The notes below the pieces were generated by a model. The model saw only the letters and a list, made by a program, of their open reading frames with translations. It was not told the DNA's origin and made no database searches. This document shows, piece after piece, positions 48,476-57,155 of a DNA stretch of 62,335 nt (positions within the stretch are counted from its first letter, which is position 1; each line of letters begins with the position of its first letter). The position numbers were made by a program, and so were the translations under genes. This DNA is from Verrucomicrobiota bacterium (GTDB lineage: Bacteria; Verrucomicrobiota; Verrucomicrobiia; Limisphaerales; JACPZS01). The stretch covers positions 1 through 62,335 of the forward strand of contig JACPZS010000053.1 of assembly GCA_016195385.1 (NCBI GenBank). The letters are read 5' to 3'.

Positions 48476-51400
48476 ATGAAACACAAATTGCTTTCCCTGT
48501 TCGTCGTGTTCCTGGCCACGATTTGCGCGTCGGCGCAGGACACCAAACCGCTCCGCGTCTTCATCCGCGCCGGCGTCAAGACACACGGCCCCAACCAGCA
48601 CGACCACCCGCGCTTCCTCAAGGAATACACGCAGCTCCTCACCGAGCGCGGTGTGAAGGCCGACGGCTCAATGGAGTTTCCCACTCCGCAACAACTCGAC
48701 AACACGGACGTCGTCGTTGTGTTCGCCGCCGATGGAATGAAGATCATCGGCGACAATCGCGTGAATTTTGAAAAATTTCTCAAACGTGGCGGCGGGATCG
48801 TGGTCGTGCATGACGGCGTGGTCGCGGACACTGAGCACGAGTGGGCGAAGAAAGTTCAAGGCGGCGCGTGGATCTGGCCGAAGAACGCCCCCGACAAAAA
48901 GCCGACGAAGTGGCTCGAGACCGAAGTCGGTATTTACATGGTCGATGACCAGCATCCCATCGTGAAAGGTCTCTCGAATTTTGATTGGAAGGACGAAATT
49001 TATTACGACATGGACATGGCGTCCGACGCGCACGTGATCGCGACGAGTTTTCACAGCGTGTTCATTCTTGCGCCGCAGCTTTGGACGTACGAAAAAACCT
49101 GGGACGGCGGCACCGCGCCATATCGCGCCTTCGTCAGCCTGCCCGGACACGAATACACTTCCTTCCAGACGCCGCATTATCGCGCCGTGCTGCTGCGCGG
49201 CATCGCGTGGGCCGGTAAACGCGCGAACGTCGATGAGTTTTGCTCCAAGGAAGAACTAGGTTCGCTCACCTATCCCGAAGGCGGTCCAATTGCGCCGGAC
49301 AAAGCTGCCGCGAAACTTAACGTTCATCCCGATTTCAACATCTCGCTCGTCGTCTCCGAGCCGCTGGTCGAGAAAGTTATTTCGCTTGACTGGGCGCCGG
49401 ACGGAAAGCTTTGGGTCGCCGAAACACCCGAGTATCCGAACGGTCGCACGATCAACAAAAACGACGTGGCGATTGCCATTCGTTCCGGCAATCATCCTGA
49501 GTCCTTCGGTCAAACTGACAAAGAGAACCGTCCGGCGCGCGACCGCATCTCGTGGCTCGAAGACACAAACGGCGACGGTATCATGGACAAGAAGCATGTG
49601 TTCGCCGACGTCGATCACGGCGTCCCGGGCGGACTCGAACTTGTCACGTCCGTGGTTCCTTACAAGGACGGCGTGATCGTTGCGCAAGCGCCGGATATTC
49701 TCTGGCTGCGCGACACCAACGGTGATGGCGTGTGCGACAAGGTCGAGACACTCTACACGGGCTTCGGCAATTTCGATACGCACGCGGTCATCAACAATTT
49801 CCGTTGGGGACTCGACGGCTGGGTTTACACCGCGGTTGGTTACAGCGCGGGCCAGCCGCGCTCGCCGATTACCGGCAAAGATTTCGGCCGCATCACCGCC
49901 GGCATTCTGCGCTTCAAGCCCGACGGTTCCGCGCTCGAGCAAGTCGCCTCCGGTTCGTGCAACACCTGGGGCTTCGATTTCATGCCCGACGGAGAAATGA
50001 TTTACACCACGGCAACGTGCGGCGAACCGATTTGCCACATTGTCATGTCGGAAAAGGCGCTCGCGCGCGGCAACGTCGGCGGCGTGCGCGCCACGGTGCC
50101 GATCTTCGATGAGAACAAAATTTATCCGGCGGTGCATCACACGCGGCCGGCTTACGTGCAAATCGATTGGGTCGGCGCATTCACCGCCGCTGCCGGTTCG
50201 TGCATCTACAACGGTGGCGCGTGGCCGGAGAAATGGAACGGCTCGCACTTCGTCAGCGAAGCGACGATGAGCCTCTTGCACCACGAGTTCATCACGCCCA
50301 ATGGCGTGACCTACAAGGGCACGAAGGAAGCGAGCCGGCGCGAAACCGAATTCATCGCCGGCAGCGATCTTTGGTTCCGTCCGATTCATCAACGCGTCGG
50401 TCCGGATGGCGCGCTCTACCTCGTCGATTTCTACAATCAAGCCGCCATTCACAACGACACACGCGGCCCGGCCCACGGCGCGCGCAACGCCGCTACACGC
50501 CCCGACCGTGACCATCATTTCAGCCGCATCTGGCGCATTCAACACAAGCAGGCGAAGCAATTGACACCCGTGGCAATGAACAAGAACGAGCCAGGCACAC
50601 TCGTTAAATTGCTGGCGAGTGAAAACGGCTGGCAGCGAGAAACGGCGGCGCGTTTGCTCCGCGAGAATGGCGCGGGCGGCGAAGTCGAAACGTTGAAGAA
50701 CATGGTCAAGTCGCCGAATGCTGGCTTGAAATCCCATTCGCGTATAGCGGCGTTGTACACGTTGGCGGCACTGGGCCAGGCCGACCGCGACACGATGGGC
50801 GCGGCGTTGCGCGACCCGGACGCGTCGTTGCGAAAAAATATTCTGCGCGTCGCAGCCGAACGTGATAATTCGGACTACACGCCAAGCGAAGACGGCGTGC
50901 GCGGGTTGCTGAATGATCCTGAACCGCGCGTCCGCTTGAACGCGCTCATCGCGCTCGGCACTTGCAAGCTCACGCCGGAAATCGCGCGCGTCGTGGTTGA
51001 AACCTGGCCAAAGTTGAATGACAAGTATCTTCAATCGGCCGCGGTCGGTGTCGCCGCAAAGGATCCCTCGCTATTCCTCGACGCCGCGTTTGGCGCGGCT
51101 GATCCGGCGTTCCTCGCTGACTTCGTCGGCCACGTTGCGCGTGTCGCCGCAAACCAGCAAGACGCCGCCGTCGCCGCGCGCATCGTGACGACCGTCGCCG
51201 GCAAATCCGCAGCGACCGATGGACTCAAGCAAGCGGTGCTCGAAACTCTCGGTGCAACGCTCCGAGTGAACGTTGTTCCCGCGTGGAGCGATTCACTCGC
51301 GTCTTCTTTCAAATCATTGCTCGCTTCCGCCCGGCCCGGCGTGCCCGGCGCGGCGCTGCCGTTGATTGCGCGCTGGGATACCGCTGGCTCGCTGGCGAAC

Positions 51401-53599
51401 GAATTAAAACCCGTCATCACTTCGCTCGGCGCAAAACTTGCCGACAGCTCGCTCGCCGACGACCAGCGCGGCCAGGTCGCCGTGAACTTGCTCGGCGTGC
51501 GCAAGCTCGACGCAACGATTGTTCCGAACGTCGGCAACCTGCTTGGTTCCTCCGCTTCGACCACGCTGCAAAAACGCGTCATCGAGGCCCTGGGTGCGAC
51601 GGGCGATCCCGCCGCCGCCGCGCCGCTCATCGCCGCGTTTCCGAAGCTCGACCCCGACTTGCGCGAAGCGGCCTTCGGCCAGGTCGTCAAGCGCGCGGAT
51701 TGGAGTAGCGCGCTGGTCGAAGCAATGCGTGGCAACGCATCACTGTTGAATCTACTCGGCCCGGCGAATCAATTTCGCCTGCGCACGCACGCCGACAAAA
51801 CCGTCGCCGCCAAAGCGAACGAAGTCATCGACGCGCTGAAAGGGCCGGAGCAAAAACAGAAAGACGAATTGCTGGCGAAGTTTCGGCCCGAAGTCGAAAA
51901 GGCGGGCAATGTCGAGAACGGCAAAAAAGTGTTCCTCGCGAACTGCGCGGCCTGCCACAAGTTCAAGAATGACGGCGCGGATTTCGCGCCAAACCTCACG
52001 GGCATGGGCGCGCACGGGCCGGGTGAATTGCTCATTCACATTCTCGATCCGAACCGGCTCGTCGAACCGAACTTCGTTTCCGTCAGCATTGAGACGAAGG
52101 ATGACCAAACGTTTGACGGCATCGTTTTGCGCGAAAACGCGAACGCGGTCGTGCTGCGCAACCAGTCGGCGGAAAATGAAATTCGCAAGGACAACATCAA
52201 GAGCCGCACGAGCACGGGCCGCTCGTTGATGCCCGAGGGCTTCGAGCAGCTTGGCGCAGAGGGTTTGCGCGATTTGCTCGCCTACATTTGCGCGGACGAG
52301 TTGCGCTTTCGCATCCTCGACCTCGCGGCGGCATTCACCGCGAATACGACCGACGGCATCTACAACAGCAAGGAATCACGCGAGGAAACACTGCGGTTTA
52401 AAAAATTCGGCACGATCAAATTTGGCGACGTGCCGTTCGACCTCATCAGCCCGAAGAAGAGTCTCACCGGCAACAACGTGATCGTGCTCAAGGGCGGCGC
52501 GGGTATTTCGCGCGGCTACCCGCAAAAGGTGGAGGCGAAAGTCGGCATGGCGATCAGCAAATTGCATGTGCTCGGCGGCATTGGCGGCTGGGCGTGGCCG
52601 TACGACGGCGAGACGCAGAAAGGGATTCCAGCGGCGAAGATCACGGTTCATTTTGCCGGCGGCGGCACCGAGGAATTCATTTTGAAGAACGGCGTCGAGG
52701 TCGCGGATTACATCGCGAAGAACGATGTGCCGGGTTCCACCGAAGTGCCGGACTTGTGCCACAACGGTCGCCAGGTTCGCTACCTTTCGCGCGCGGTGAA
52801 GGGACGCGGTGTCGTCGAGAAAGTTTCCATTGAGAGTTTCAACAACATCGTTGCGCCGACCTTCGTCGCGCTCACGGTCGAAACGGGCGATGGCAATCAA
52901 ACCAGCACAACCGGCGGCAGCGCAACGCCAGCCGCGAAGGCGAGCGTGAATTGGGGGCCGGGGCTCAAGACTTTGCTCATCGGCGGCGGCGCGTCGCACG
53001 ATTACAACAAGTGGTTCAACGAAGCGGACGTGGCGTTGCTGAACGCGACGGGCAAGTTCAGCGCGAATTACATCGAACCGCAGGAGGCGACGGCGGAGTT
53101 GGTCCGCTCGGCGGACGCGCTCATCATTAGCGCAAACAAGGCGTTTCCAGATCAGGCTGTGCGCGAGGCGATCTTCGCTCACGCCAATGCCGGCAAAGGT
53201 CTGGTGTTGTTGCACCCCGGTCTTTGGTACAACTGGCCGGACTGGGCGGACTACAATCGTTTACTTGCCGGTGGTGGTTCGCGTGGCCATGACAAGTTCG
53301 GCGAATTTGAGGTCACGATCACCGAGCCGAATCATCTGCTCATGAAAGGTGTACCGGCGAAATTTCTGATCAGCGACGAACTGTACTACTTCGAGCCGGA
53401 CCCGGCGGGCACGCCCATCAAAGTCCTCGCGACGGCGTCATCGAAAGCGAAAAACAAAACCTATCCGCAAGTCTTCATCGTCGAGCATCCCAGGACGCGC
53501 ATCGTCGGCTTGACGCTGGGACACGATGGCCAGGCGCACAACCTCGCGGCTTACCAGCAGTTGCTGAAAAATGCCTTGTCTTGGGTGTCAGGGAAATAG
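48476..53599 (+). CDS. PVC-type heme-binding protein with two ThuA domains
   Basis: The 1707-aa exported protein has a signal peptide ending CASAQ. A ThuA (trehalose-utilisation, amidotransferase-like) domain spans ~22-250 (GGGIVVVHDGVV, FVSLPGHEYTSFQ). The membrane-bound-dehydrogenase-like beta-propeller follows at ~285-700 (LDWAPDGKLWVAETPEYPNG, WLEDTNGDGIMDKK). Helical HEAT-type repeats fill ~710-1120, and a cytochrome c motif CAACHKFK sits at ~1157. An NPCBM-type domain occupies ~1290-1470, and a second ThuA-like domain ~1490-1707 (GLVLLHPGLWYNW, LTLGHDGQAHNL). It probably acts in the periplasm on sugars or glycans; the substrate is unknown. Two ThuA domains at opposite ends are unusual. 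Confidence 0.88.
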   Translation: MKHKLLSLFVVFLATICASAQDTKPLRVFIRAGVKTHGPNQHDHPRFLKEYTQLLTERGVKADGSMEFPTPQQLDNTDVVVVFAADGMKIIGDNRVNFEKFLKRGGGIVVVHDGVVADTEHEWAKKVQGGAWIWPKNAPDKKPTKWLETEVGIYMVDDQHPIVKGLSNFDWKDEIYYDMDMASDAHVIATSFHSVFILAPQLWTYEKTWDGGTAPYRAFVSLPGHEYTSFQTPHYRAVLLRGIAWAGKRANVDEFCSKEELGSLTYPEGGPIAPDKAAAKLNVHPDFNISLVVSEPLVEKVISLDWAPDGKLWVAETPEYPNGRTINKNDVAIAIRSGNHPESFGQTDKENRPARDRISWLEDTNGDGIMDKKHVFADVDHGVPGGLELVTSVVPYKDGVIVAQAPDILWLRDTNGDGVCDKVETLYTGFGNFDTHAVINNFRWGLDGWVYTAVGYSAGQPRSPITGKDFGRITAGILRFKPDGSALEQVASGSCNTWGFDFMPDGEMIYTTATCGEPICHIVMSEKALARGNVGGVRATVPIFDENKIYPAVHHTRPAYVQIDWVGAFTAAAGSCIYNGGAWPEKWNGSHFVSEATMSLLHHEFITPNGVTYKGTKEASRRETEFIAGSDLWFRPIHQRVGPDGALYLVDFYNQAAIHNDTRGPAHGARNAATRPDRDHHFSRIWRIQHKQAKQLTPVAMNKNEPGTLVKLLASENGWQRETAARLLRENGAGGEVETLKNMVKSPNAGLKSHSRIAALYTLAALGQADRDTMGAALRDPDASLRKNILRVAAERDNSDYTPSEDGVRGLLNDPEPRVRLNALIALGTCKLTPEIARVVVETWPKLNDKYLQSAAVGVAAKDPSLFLDAAFGAADPAFLADFVGHVARVAANQQDAAVAARIVTTVAGKSAATDGLKQAVLETLGATLRVNVVPAWSDSLASSFKSLLASARPGVPGAALPLIARWDTAGSLANELKPVITSLGAKLADSSLADDQRGQVAVNLLGVRKLDATIVPNVGNLLGSSASTTLQKRVIEALGATGDPAAAAPLIAAFPKLDPDLREAAFGQVVKRADWSSALVEAMRGNASLLNLLGPANQFRLRTHADKTVAAKANEVIDALKGPEQKQKDELLAKFRPEVEKAGNVENGKKVFLANCAACHKFKNDGADFAPNLTGMGAHGPGELLIHILDPNRLVEPNFVSVSIETKDDQTFDGIVLRENANAVVLRNQSAENEIRKDNIKSRTSTGRSLMPEGFEQLGAEGLRDLLAYICADELRFRILDLAAAFTANTTDGIYNSKESREETLRFKKFGTIKFGDVPFDLISPKKSLTGNNVIVLKGGAGISRGYPQKVEAKVGMAISKLHVLGGIGGWAWPYDGETQKGIPAAKITVHFAGGGTEEFILKNGVEVADYIAKNDVPGSTEVPDLCHNGRQVRYLSRAVKGRGVVEKVSIESFNNIVAPTFVALTVETGDGNQTSTTGGSATPAAKASVNWGPGLKTLLIGGGASHDYNKWFNEADVALLNATGKFSANYIEPQEATAELVRSADALIISANKAFPDQAVREAIFAHANAGKGLVLLHPGLWYNWPDWADYNRLLAGGGSRGHDKFGEFEVTITEPNHLLMKGVPAKFLISDELYYFEPDPAGTPIKVLATASSKAKNKTYPQVFIVEHPRTRIVGLTLGHDGQAHNLAAYQQLLKNALSWVSGK

Positions 53600-53610
53600 C
53601 TGTACGCAAA

Positions 53611-53861
53611 TTGGCGACACCAGCGAAGTCCTCTTCCGCCATTGCGCCAGCAGCGACCCGCAAGACGACAGCCTCTTCACCAAAGGCCCATCCGACGCGC
53701 TCGACTACGCCACCAGCGAAATCGCCAGCGACAGCAAACTCGTCATTGACGTGACGAGGCAAATTCCAGGCGCAGGCATCAAACGCTCCTGGCCCCCGCT
53801 CATCAGGATGGGTGCTGTGGTAAAGGCGAAGATGAAGAATCCGTTGCGAGATGTGCGTTGA
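53611..53861 (+). pseudogene. Remnant 1: UbiD-family decarboxylase C-terminus
   Basis: An open stretch of ~83 codons right after the heme-protein gene reads like the end of a UbiD-type decarboxylase (SLFTKGPSDALDYATSEIAS, then a degenerate GxDATRKLPGEGFKRPWPP block, here VIDVTRQIPGAGIKRSWPP, and RMGAVVKAK). There is no upstream part of the gene. A second, better-kept copy of the final 35 residues lies at 54590-54730, on the other side of the VapBC module. Confidence 0.6.
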
Positions 53862-53885
53862 CACTCATCTTAAAGACATCATGAT
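53858..53885 (+). promoter_or_regulatory. vapBC promoter
   Basis: A perfect -35 TTGACA (53858-53863) is followed after 16 bases by CATGAT (53880-53885) as a weak -10. The predicted transcript start is at or near the antitoxin ATG at 53892, so the message may be leaderless. Confidence 0.5.
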
Positions 53886-53889
53886 GTCT
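53874..53889. promoter_or_regulatory. Probable VapB operator palindrome
   Basis: AGACATCATGATGTCT is a perfect 16-bp palindrome. It overlaps the predicted -10 and ends 2 bases before the antitoxin start, as expected for autoregulation by the antitoxin-toxin complex. Confidence 0.6.
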
Positions 53890-53891
53890 GC

Positions 53892-54137
53892 ATGAGAACC
53901 ACCTTGACGCTCGATCCGGACATCGCCGCCAAAGCGAAAAAAGGAGCAGCCAGATTGCACAAGCCCTTCAAAGAGGTGATCAACGCCGCTTTGCGCGTGG
54001 GGCTGGATGAAATCCTCGCGCCACCTGCCGCGAAGCCTTATCGCACGAAGCCCCGGCCGCTGGGCCTGCGGCGGGGCTTCAGTTACGACAACATCTCTGA
54101 GTTGATCGCGGCCGCCGAGGGAGAAGACCATCCATGA
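53892..54137 (+). CDS. vapB: VapB-type antitoxin
   Basis: The 81-aa protein has an N-terminal ribbon-helix-helix-like sequence (MRTTLTLDPDIAAKAKKGA, FKEVINAALRVGLDE), typical of DUF2191-type VapB antitoxins that bind DNA as dimers. Its C-terminal tail (FSYDNISELIAAAEGEDHP) would wrap the toxin active site. The stop overlaps the toxin start by 4 bases (ATGA). The operator palindrome lies immediately upstream. Confidence 0.85.
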   Translation: MRTTLTLDPDIAAKAKKGAARLHKPFKEVINAALRVGLDEILAPPAAKPYRTKPRPLGLRRGFSYDNISELIAAAEGEDHP

Positions 54138-54565
54138 TCCTCGTGGATGCCAATCTTCTCCTCTACGCCGAGGACAGCCTGTCTGAGCATCACCAAGCCG
54201 CGCGGGTCTGGTGGGACGATCAACTCAGCGGCTCCGATCCGGTGGGTTTGTGCTGGCCGGTGCTGAACGCCTTCATCCGCGTCGGCACCAATGCCCGGCT
54301 GCACCAGCGTCCGCTTACGCTCAGGGAAGCCACCGAGCGCGTGCAGAGCTGGTTCGACCAGGCGTGCGTGCGCCTGGTCCAGCCCACCGACCAGCACTGG
54401 ACTATTTTTCAGCAAATGCTCCGTGGCGGAAATGCGGTGGGCAACCTGGTTTCGGATGCACATCTGGCGGCGCTCGCGGTGGAGCACAACTGCGTGCTGC
54501 ACTCGACCGACGCCGACTTCTCGCGCTTCCGCGGACTCAAATGGAAGAATCCCATTGCGCATTGA
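54134..54565 (+). CDS. vapC: VapC-type PIN-domain toxin ribonuclease
   Basis: The 143-aa PIN-domain protein has the acidic residues for Mg-dependent RNA cleavage: Asp in MILVDANLLLYAED, Glu in REATERV, Asp in NLVSDAHLAALAVEHN and Asp in LHSTDADFSRF. VapC toxins usually cut tRNA or rRNA. It forms a toxin-antitoxin pair with the preceding gene. The pair is bounded on both sides by UbiD tail remnants. Confidence 0.87.
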   Translation: MILVDANLLLYAEDSLSEHHQAARVWWDDQLSGSDPVGLCWPVLNAFIRVGTNARLHQRPLTLREATERVQSWFDQACVRLVQPTDQHWTIFQQMLRGGNAVGNLVSDAHLAALAVEHNCVLHSTDADFSRFRGLKWKNPIAH

Positions 54566-54589
54566 AAGCAGCCATGCCCTGTGCCCCTC

Positions 54590-54730
54590 GTAGTCGCCAC
54601 CGGCAGTAAATTTGGCTTTGCCCCGGCGAAGAAATTGCCGGGCGAAGGTTTCAAACGCCCCTGGCCTCCGCTCATCAAGATGGATGCAGCGGTGAAGGCG
54701 AAGATTGATTCTTTGTTTCGCAGCCGGTAA
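54590..54730 (+). pseudogene. Remnant 2: UbiD-family decarboxylase C-terminus
   Basis: In one frame the sequence reads ATGSKFGFAPAKKLPGEGFK, RPWPPLIKMDAAVKAKIDSL and a stop. It is homologous to the last part of remnant 1 (53611-53861), and the two are clearly diverged. No start codon or upstream part of the gene is present. It fills most of the gap between vapC and tcmP. Confidence 0.6.
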
Positions 54731-54754
54731 ACAAAGCGCGTTGCCCAAACTGGA

Positions 54755-55879
54755 ATGGCCTCCTTCAAACCAACTGAACTCTGGGAAGCATCACCTCACA
54801 CGCTTGCCAAATTAGAGATCATCGGCCGCTACCTTGATGTCTGGTTCATGATTCTTGGAAGCAATCCAAAGAATCGTCGGCTGGTTTACATCGACGGCTT
54901 TGCAGGACCGGGACACTACACCAACACACAGAAAAGCTCGCCGCTCGTTGCGCTACAAGCCGCGAAAGCTGCCGCAAGTCGAGCGGGTGCAGCCGGCAGT
55001 CCCACCGAATACTCGTTCCTGTTTGTTGAGAAGAAAGCCGAGTTCGCCAAGAACCTGCGAGAGGTTGTCCAAAGCCAATCGCTACCGCCGCAGTTCAAGT
55101 GGTCTGTTGAGCAGGGGTCGTTCGAAGACAAAGTCGGAGGTTTGCTCGCTAGTTTGAAAGAAACGGGAAAAAATTTAGCTCCCACTTTTGCATTCATCGA
55201 CCCATTCGGTGCAACCGGGCTTCCGTTCAAGGTTATTGCTGAGATTTTGAGCTACAAGAGTTGTGAGGTTTTGCTCAATCTGGACTCCGACGGCATTGGT
55301 CGTCTGGTGACAGCTCAGGCGTTCGAGAAGAATCAGACACATCTCGACGTGTTGTTTGGCGACGCAAGCTGGCGCAGCGAGCTCGATCCAAAACTTCCAA
55401 TGGCGAAGCTCTCAGCCCAAGTTCTTGCCTTGTATAAGAAGCGGCTCAAGACCGTGGCCAAGTATGTCTTCGCCTTCGCGATGAATTCCCGAGAAGGCCA
55501 GTTGAACTACCATCTTGTGTTTGCCAGCCAGCACCCGCTCGGCTTGGAAAAGATGAAAGAAGCCATGAGGACAGTTGACCAAACAGGCGCATATTCGTTT
55601 TCGGACGATACGGTAGGACAAGAGTTGTTGCGCTTTGATTTTGATGCGCCAGCAATTTGGGCTGAAAGAATGCAGCGCTCATTGTCTGGCAAATGGAGAC
55701 TGTATGCCGACTTCCGCGATTACGCTCTAAATGAAACGCCTTTCACCAACTCAAAACCCTTGCTCCGCGAATTGGAAGGGCGTGGCGTTTTGGAAATCGA
55801 GAGTGCTGAGGGGCGAAGGAAAGGTTCTTTCCCCGAAGACAAAATTGAGCGAATCTTGATTCACCAAACTTTGCTGTGA
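54755..55879 (+). CDS. tcmP: Three-Cys-motif partner protein TcmP
   Basis: The 374-aa protein matches the TcmP family, which is almost always encoded beside a Gp37/Gp68-type three-Cys protein, as here. Methyltransferase-like landmarks are seen: VYIDGFAGPG (~44-53), FLFVEKKAEF (acidic residue at the end of a second strand) and FAFIDPFGATGLPF (~147). It may be a SAM-binding enzyme, but no activity is established. Its stop codon overlaps the next start by four bases (GTGA). Upstream is the vapBC/UbiD-remnant segment. Confidence 0.85.
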   Translation: MASFKPTELWEASPHTLAKLEIIGRYLDVWFMILGSNPKNRRLVYIDGFAGPGHYTNTQKSSPLVALQAAKAAASRAGAAGSPTEYSFLFVEKKAEFAKNLREVVQSQSLPPQFKWSVEQGSFEDKVGGLLASLKETGKNLAPTFAFIDPFGATGLPFKVIAEILSYKSCEVLLNLDSDGIGRLVTAQAFEKNQTHLDVLFGDASWRSELDPKLPMAKLSAQVLALYKKRLKTVAKYVFAFAMNSREGQLNYHLVFASQHPLGLEKMKEAMRTVDQTGAYSFSDDTVGQELLRFDFDAPAIWAERMQRSLSGKWRLYADFRDYALNETPFTNSKPLLRELEGRGVLEIESAEGRRKGSFPEDKIERILIHQTLL

Positions 55880-56670
55880 GCGACAAATCGAAAATCGAGT
55901 GGACTGACGCAACTTGGAATCCCGTTCGCGGCTGCACCAAGATTAGTCCGGGTTGCACCCATTGCTACGCCGAGACATTCGCCGAACGGTTTCGAGGCGT
56001 GCTTGGCCATCCGTTTGAGTTTGGCTTCGACCTGCGGCTCGTTCCCGAGAAACTTGGCGACCCGCTTCGCTGGGGAACCTCCCGGATGATCTTTGTGAAC
56101 TCGATGAGCGACCTTTTCCACAAGGACGTGCCGGATGACTACATCGTCTCTGTCGCTCGCGTGATGAAGGCCGCGAACTGGCACACCTATCAAGTTCTGA
56201 CCAAGCGGGCAGACCGCCTCCAGAGCTTGCTCAAGGGAAAACTTCGTTTCGCAGCGGAGCAAAATCACATCTGGTGGGGAGTCAGCGTTGAAAACCGGCA
56301 GCATGGTTTGCCGCGCATTGATTTGCTGCGCCAAGCGCCAGCTAAAGTCCGTTTCCTCTCAGTTGAACCGCTCTTGGAACATCTCGGCCCGATTAAACTC
56401 AAAGACATCAATTGGGTCATCGTTGGTGGGGAGAGCGGCCCGGGGGCTCGTCTAATGAATGCCGCATGGGTTCGAAGTGTTCATGCTCAATGCCAGAAAG
56501 CAGGGGTTGCATTCTTCTTCAAGCAATGGGGCGGTGTTCGAAAATCCACCACTGGCAGATCGCTCGACGGTCAGACTTACAGCGAGTTCCCCGAACGCGT
56601 TCAAGTCGAAGCTCCAGCTTTGGACATTCGACGCGAGAAGCTGGAGCGTCTTGAAGCTGAGTTGGTTTAA
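55876..56670 (+). CDS. Phage Gp37/Gp68 family (DUF5131) three-Cys protein
   Basis: The 264-aa protein begins with the family sequence IEWTDATWNPVRGCTKISPG. Three cysteines lie at residues 20, 27 and 30 (C-x6-C-x2-C), a spacing like that of iron-sulphur or radical-SAM-type proteins. Downstream are MIFVNSMSDLFHKDVP, VLTKRADRL, SVENRQHGLPRIDLLRQ and IVGGESGPGARLM. The reaction is unknown. Translational coupling to tcmP (GTG start overlapping its TGA) implies that the two act together. The C-terminal FFFKQWGGV is typical of the family. Confidence 0.88.
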   Translation: MSDKSKIEWTDATWNPVRGCTKISPGCTHCYAETFAERFRGVLGHPFEFGFDLRLVPEKLGDPLRWGTSRMIFVNSMSDLFHKDVPDDYIVSVARVMKAANWHTYQVLTKRADRLQSLLKGKLRFAAEQNHIWWGVSVENRQHGLPRIDLLRQAPAKVRFLSVEPLLEHLGPIKLKDINWVIVGGESGPGARLMNAAWVRSVHAQCQKAGVAFFFKQWGGVRKSTTGRSLDGQTYSEFPERVQVEAPALDIRREKLERLEAELV

Positions 56671-56683
56671 TCAGCGCGCCGAT

Positions 56684-57124
56684 TTATTTCTGCGGCGGAG
56701 CGGGAACGAGTCCGTGCCGGTTCATCACGGCTTTGAGTTTTTCCACGTCCGGCGGGCCGCCGGCGTTGATGATGGCGGCCATTTCACGAAAGAACTCCGG
56801 GCCGATGAGCGCGGGCGTCACGACAGCCAGGCCTTTGGCGTTTGACGGCTTCAGATTGTTGAAGCCATGCACCGCGCCACGTGGAATGAAACAAGTGTCA
56901 CCCGCGGCGATGTCCACCGGCTGGCCATTGACGGTGAACGTCAACACGCCTTCCAGTCCGTAAATGGTTTCGTCGTAGCGTTCGTGCGAATGCGGCACGG
57001 GCACTTTCGCGCCCGCCGGGACGGTGAACTCAAACATGGCCAACTGGCCGTTGGAGTCTTTGCTTTCGAGGAGAAAGCGGATCTCAATCTGGCCGGCGCG
57101 GATGATTTCTTTTTCCGTCGGCAT
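56684..57124 (-). CDS. Cupin domain protein
   Basis: The 146-aa protein has a single cupin barrel with metal-site motifs VPHSHERYDETIYGLEG and HGFNNLKP. It ends in a helical tail (FFREMAAIINAGGPPDVEKL). It is paralogous to the next cupin gene on the same strand (57156-57623), including the tail that ends in PAPPQK or PPPGK. A small-molecule oxidase or isomerase is possible, but the activity cannot be assigned. Confidence 0.85.
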   Translation of the reverse strand: MPTEKEIIRAGQIEIRFLLESKDSNGQLAMFEFTVPAGAKVPVPHSHERYDETIYGLEGVLTFTVNGQPVDIAAGDTCFIPRGAVHGFNNLKPSNAKGLAVVTPALIGPEFFREMAAIINAGGPPDVEKLKAVMNRHGLVPAPPQK

Positions 57125-57155
57125 AATTTTTTGGTCGGATGAAAAACCAGACCGC

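Noticed and set aside
49256..51034. 592-codon open frame antisense to the ThuA/heme gene
   Set aside because: The sense strand encodes clear conserved domains through the whole region, and the antisense product is Arg/Ala/Val-rich without any motif.
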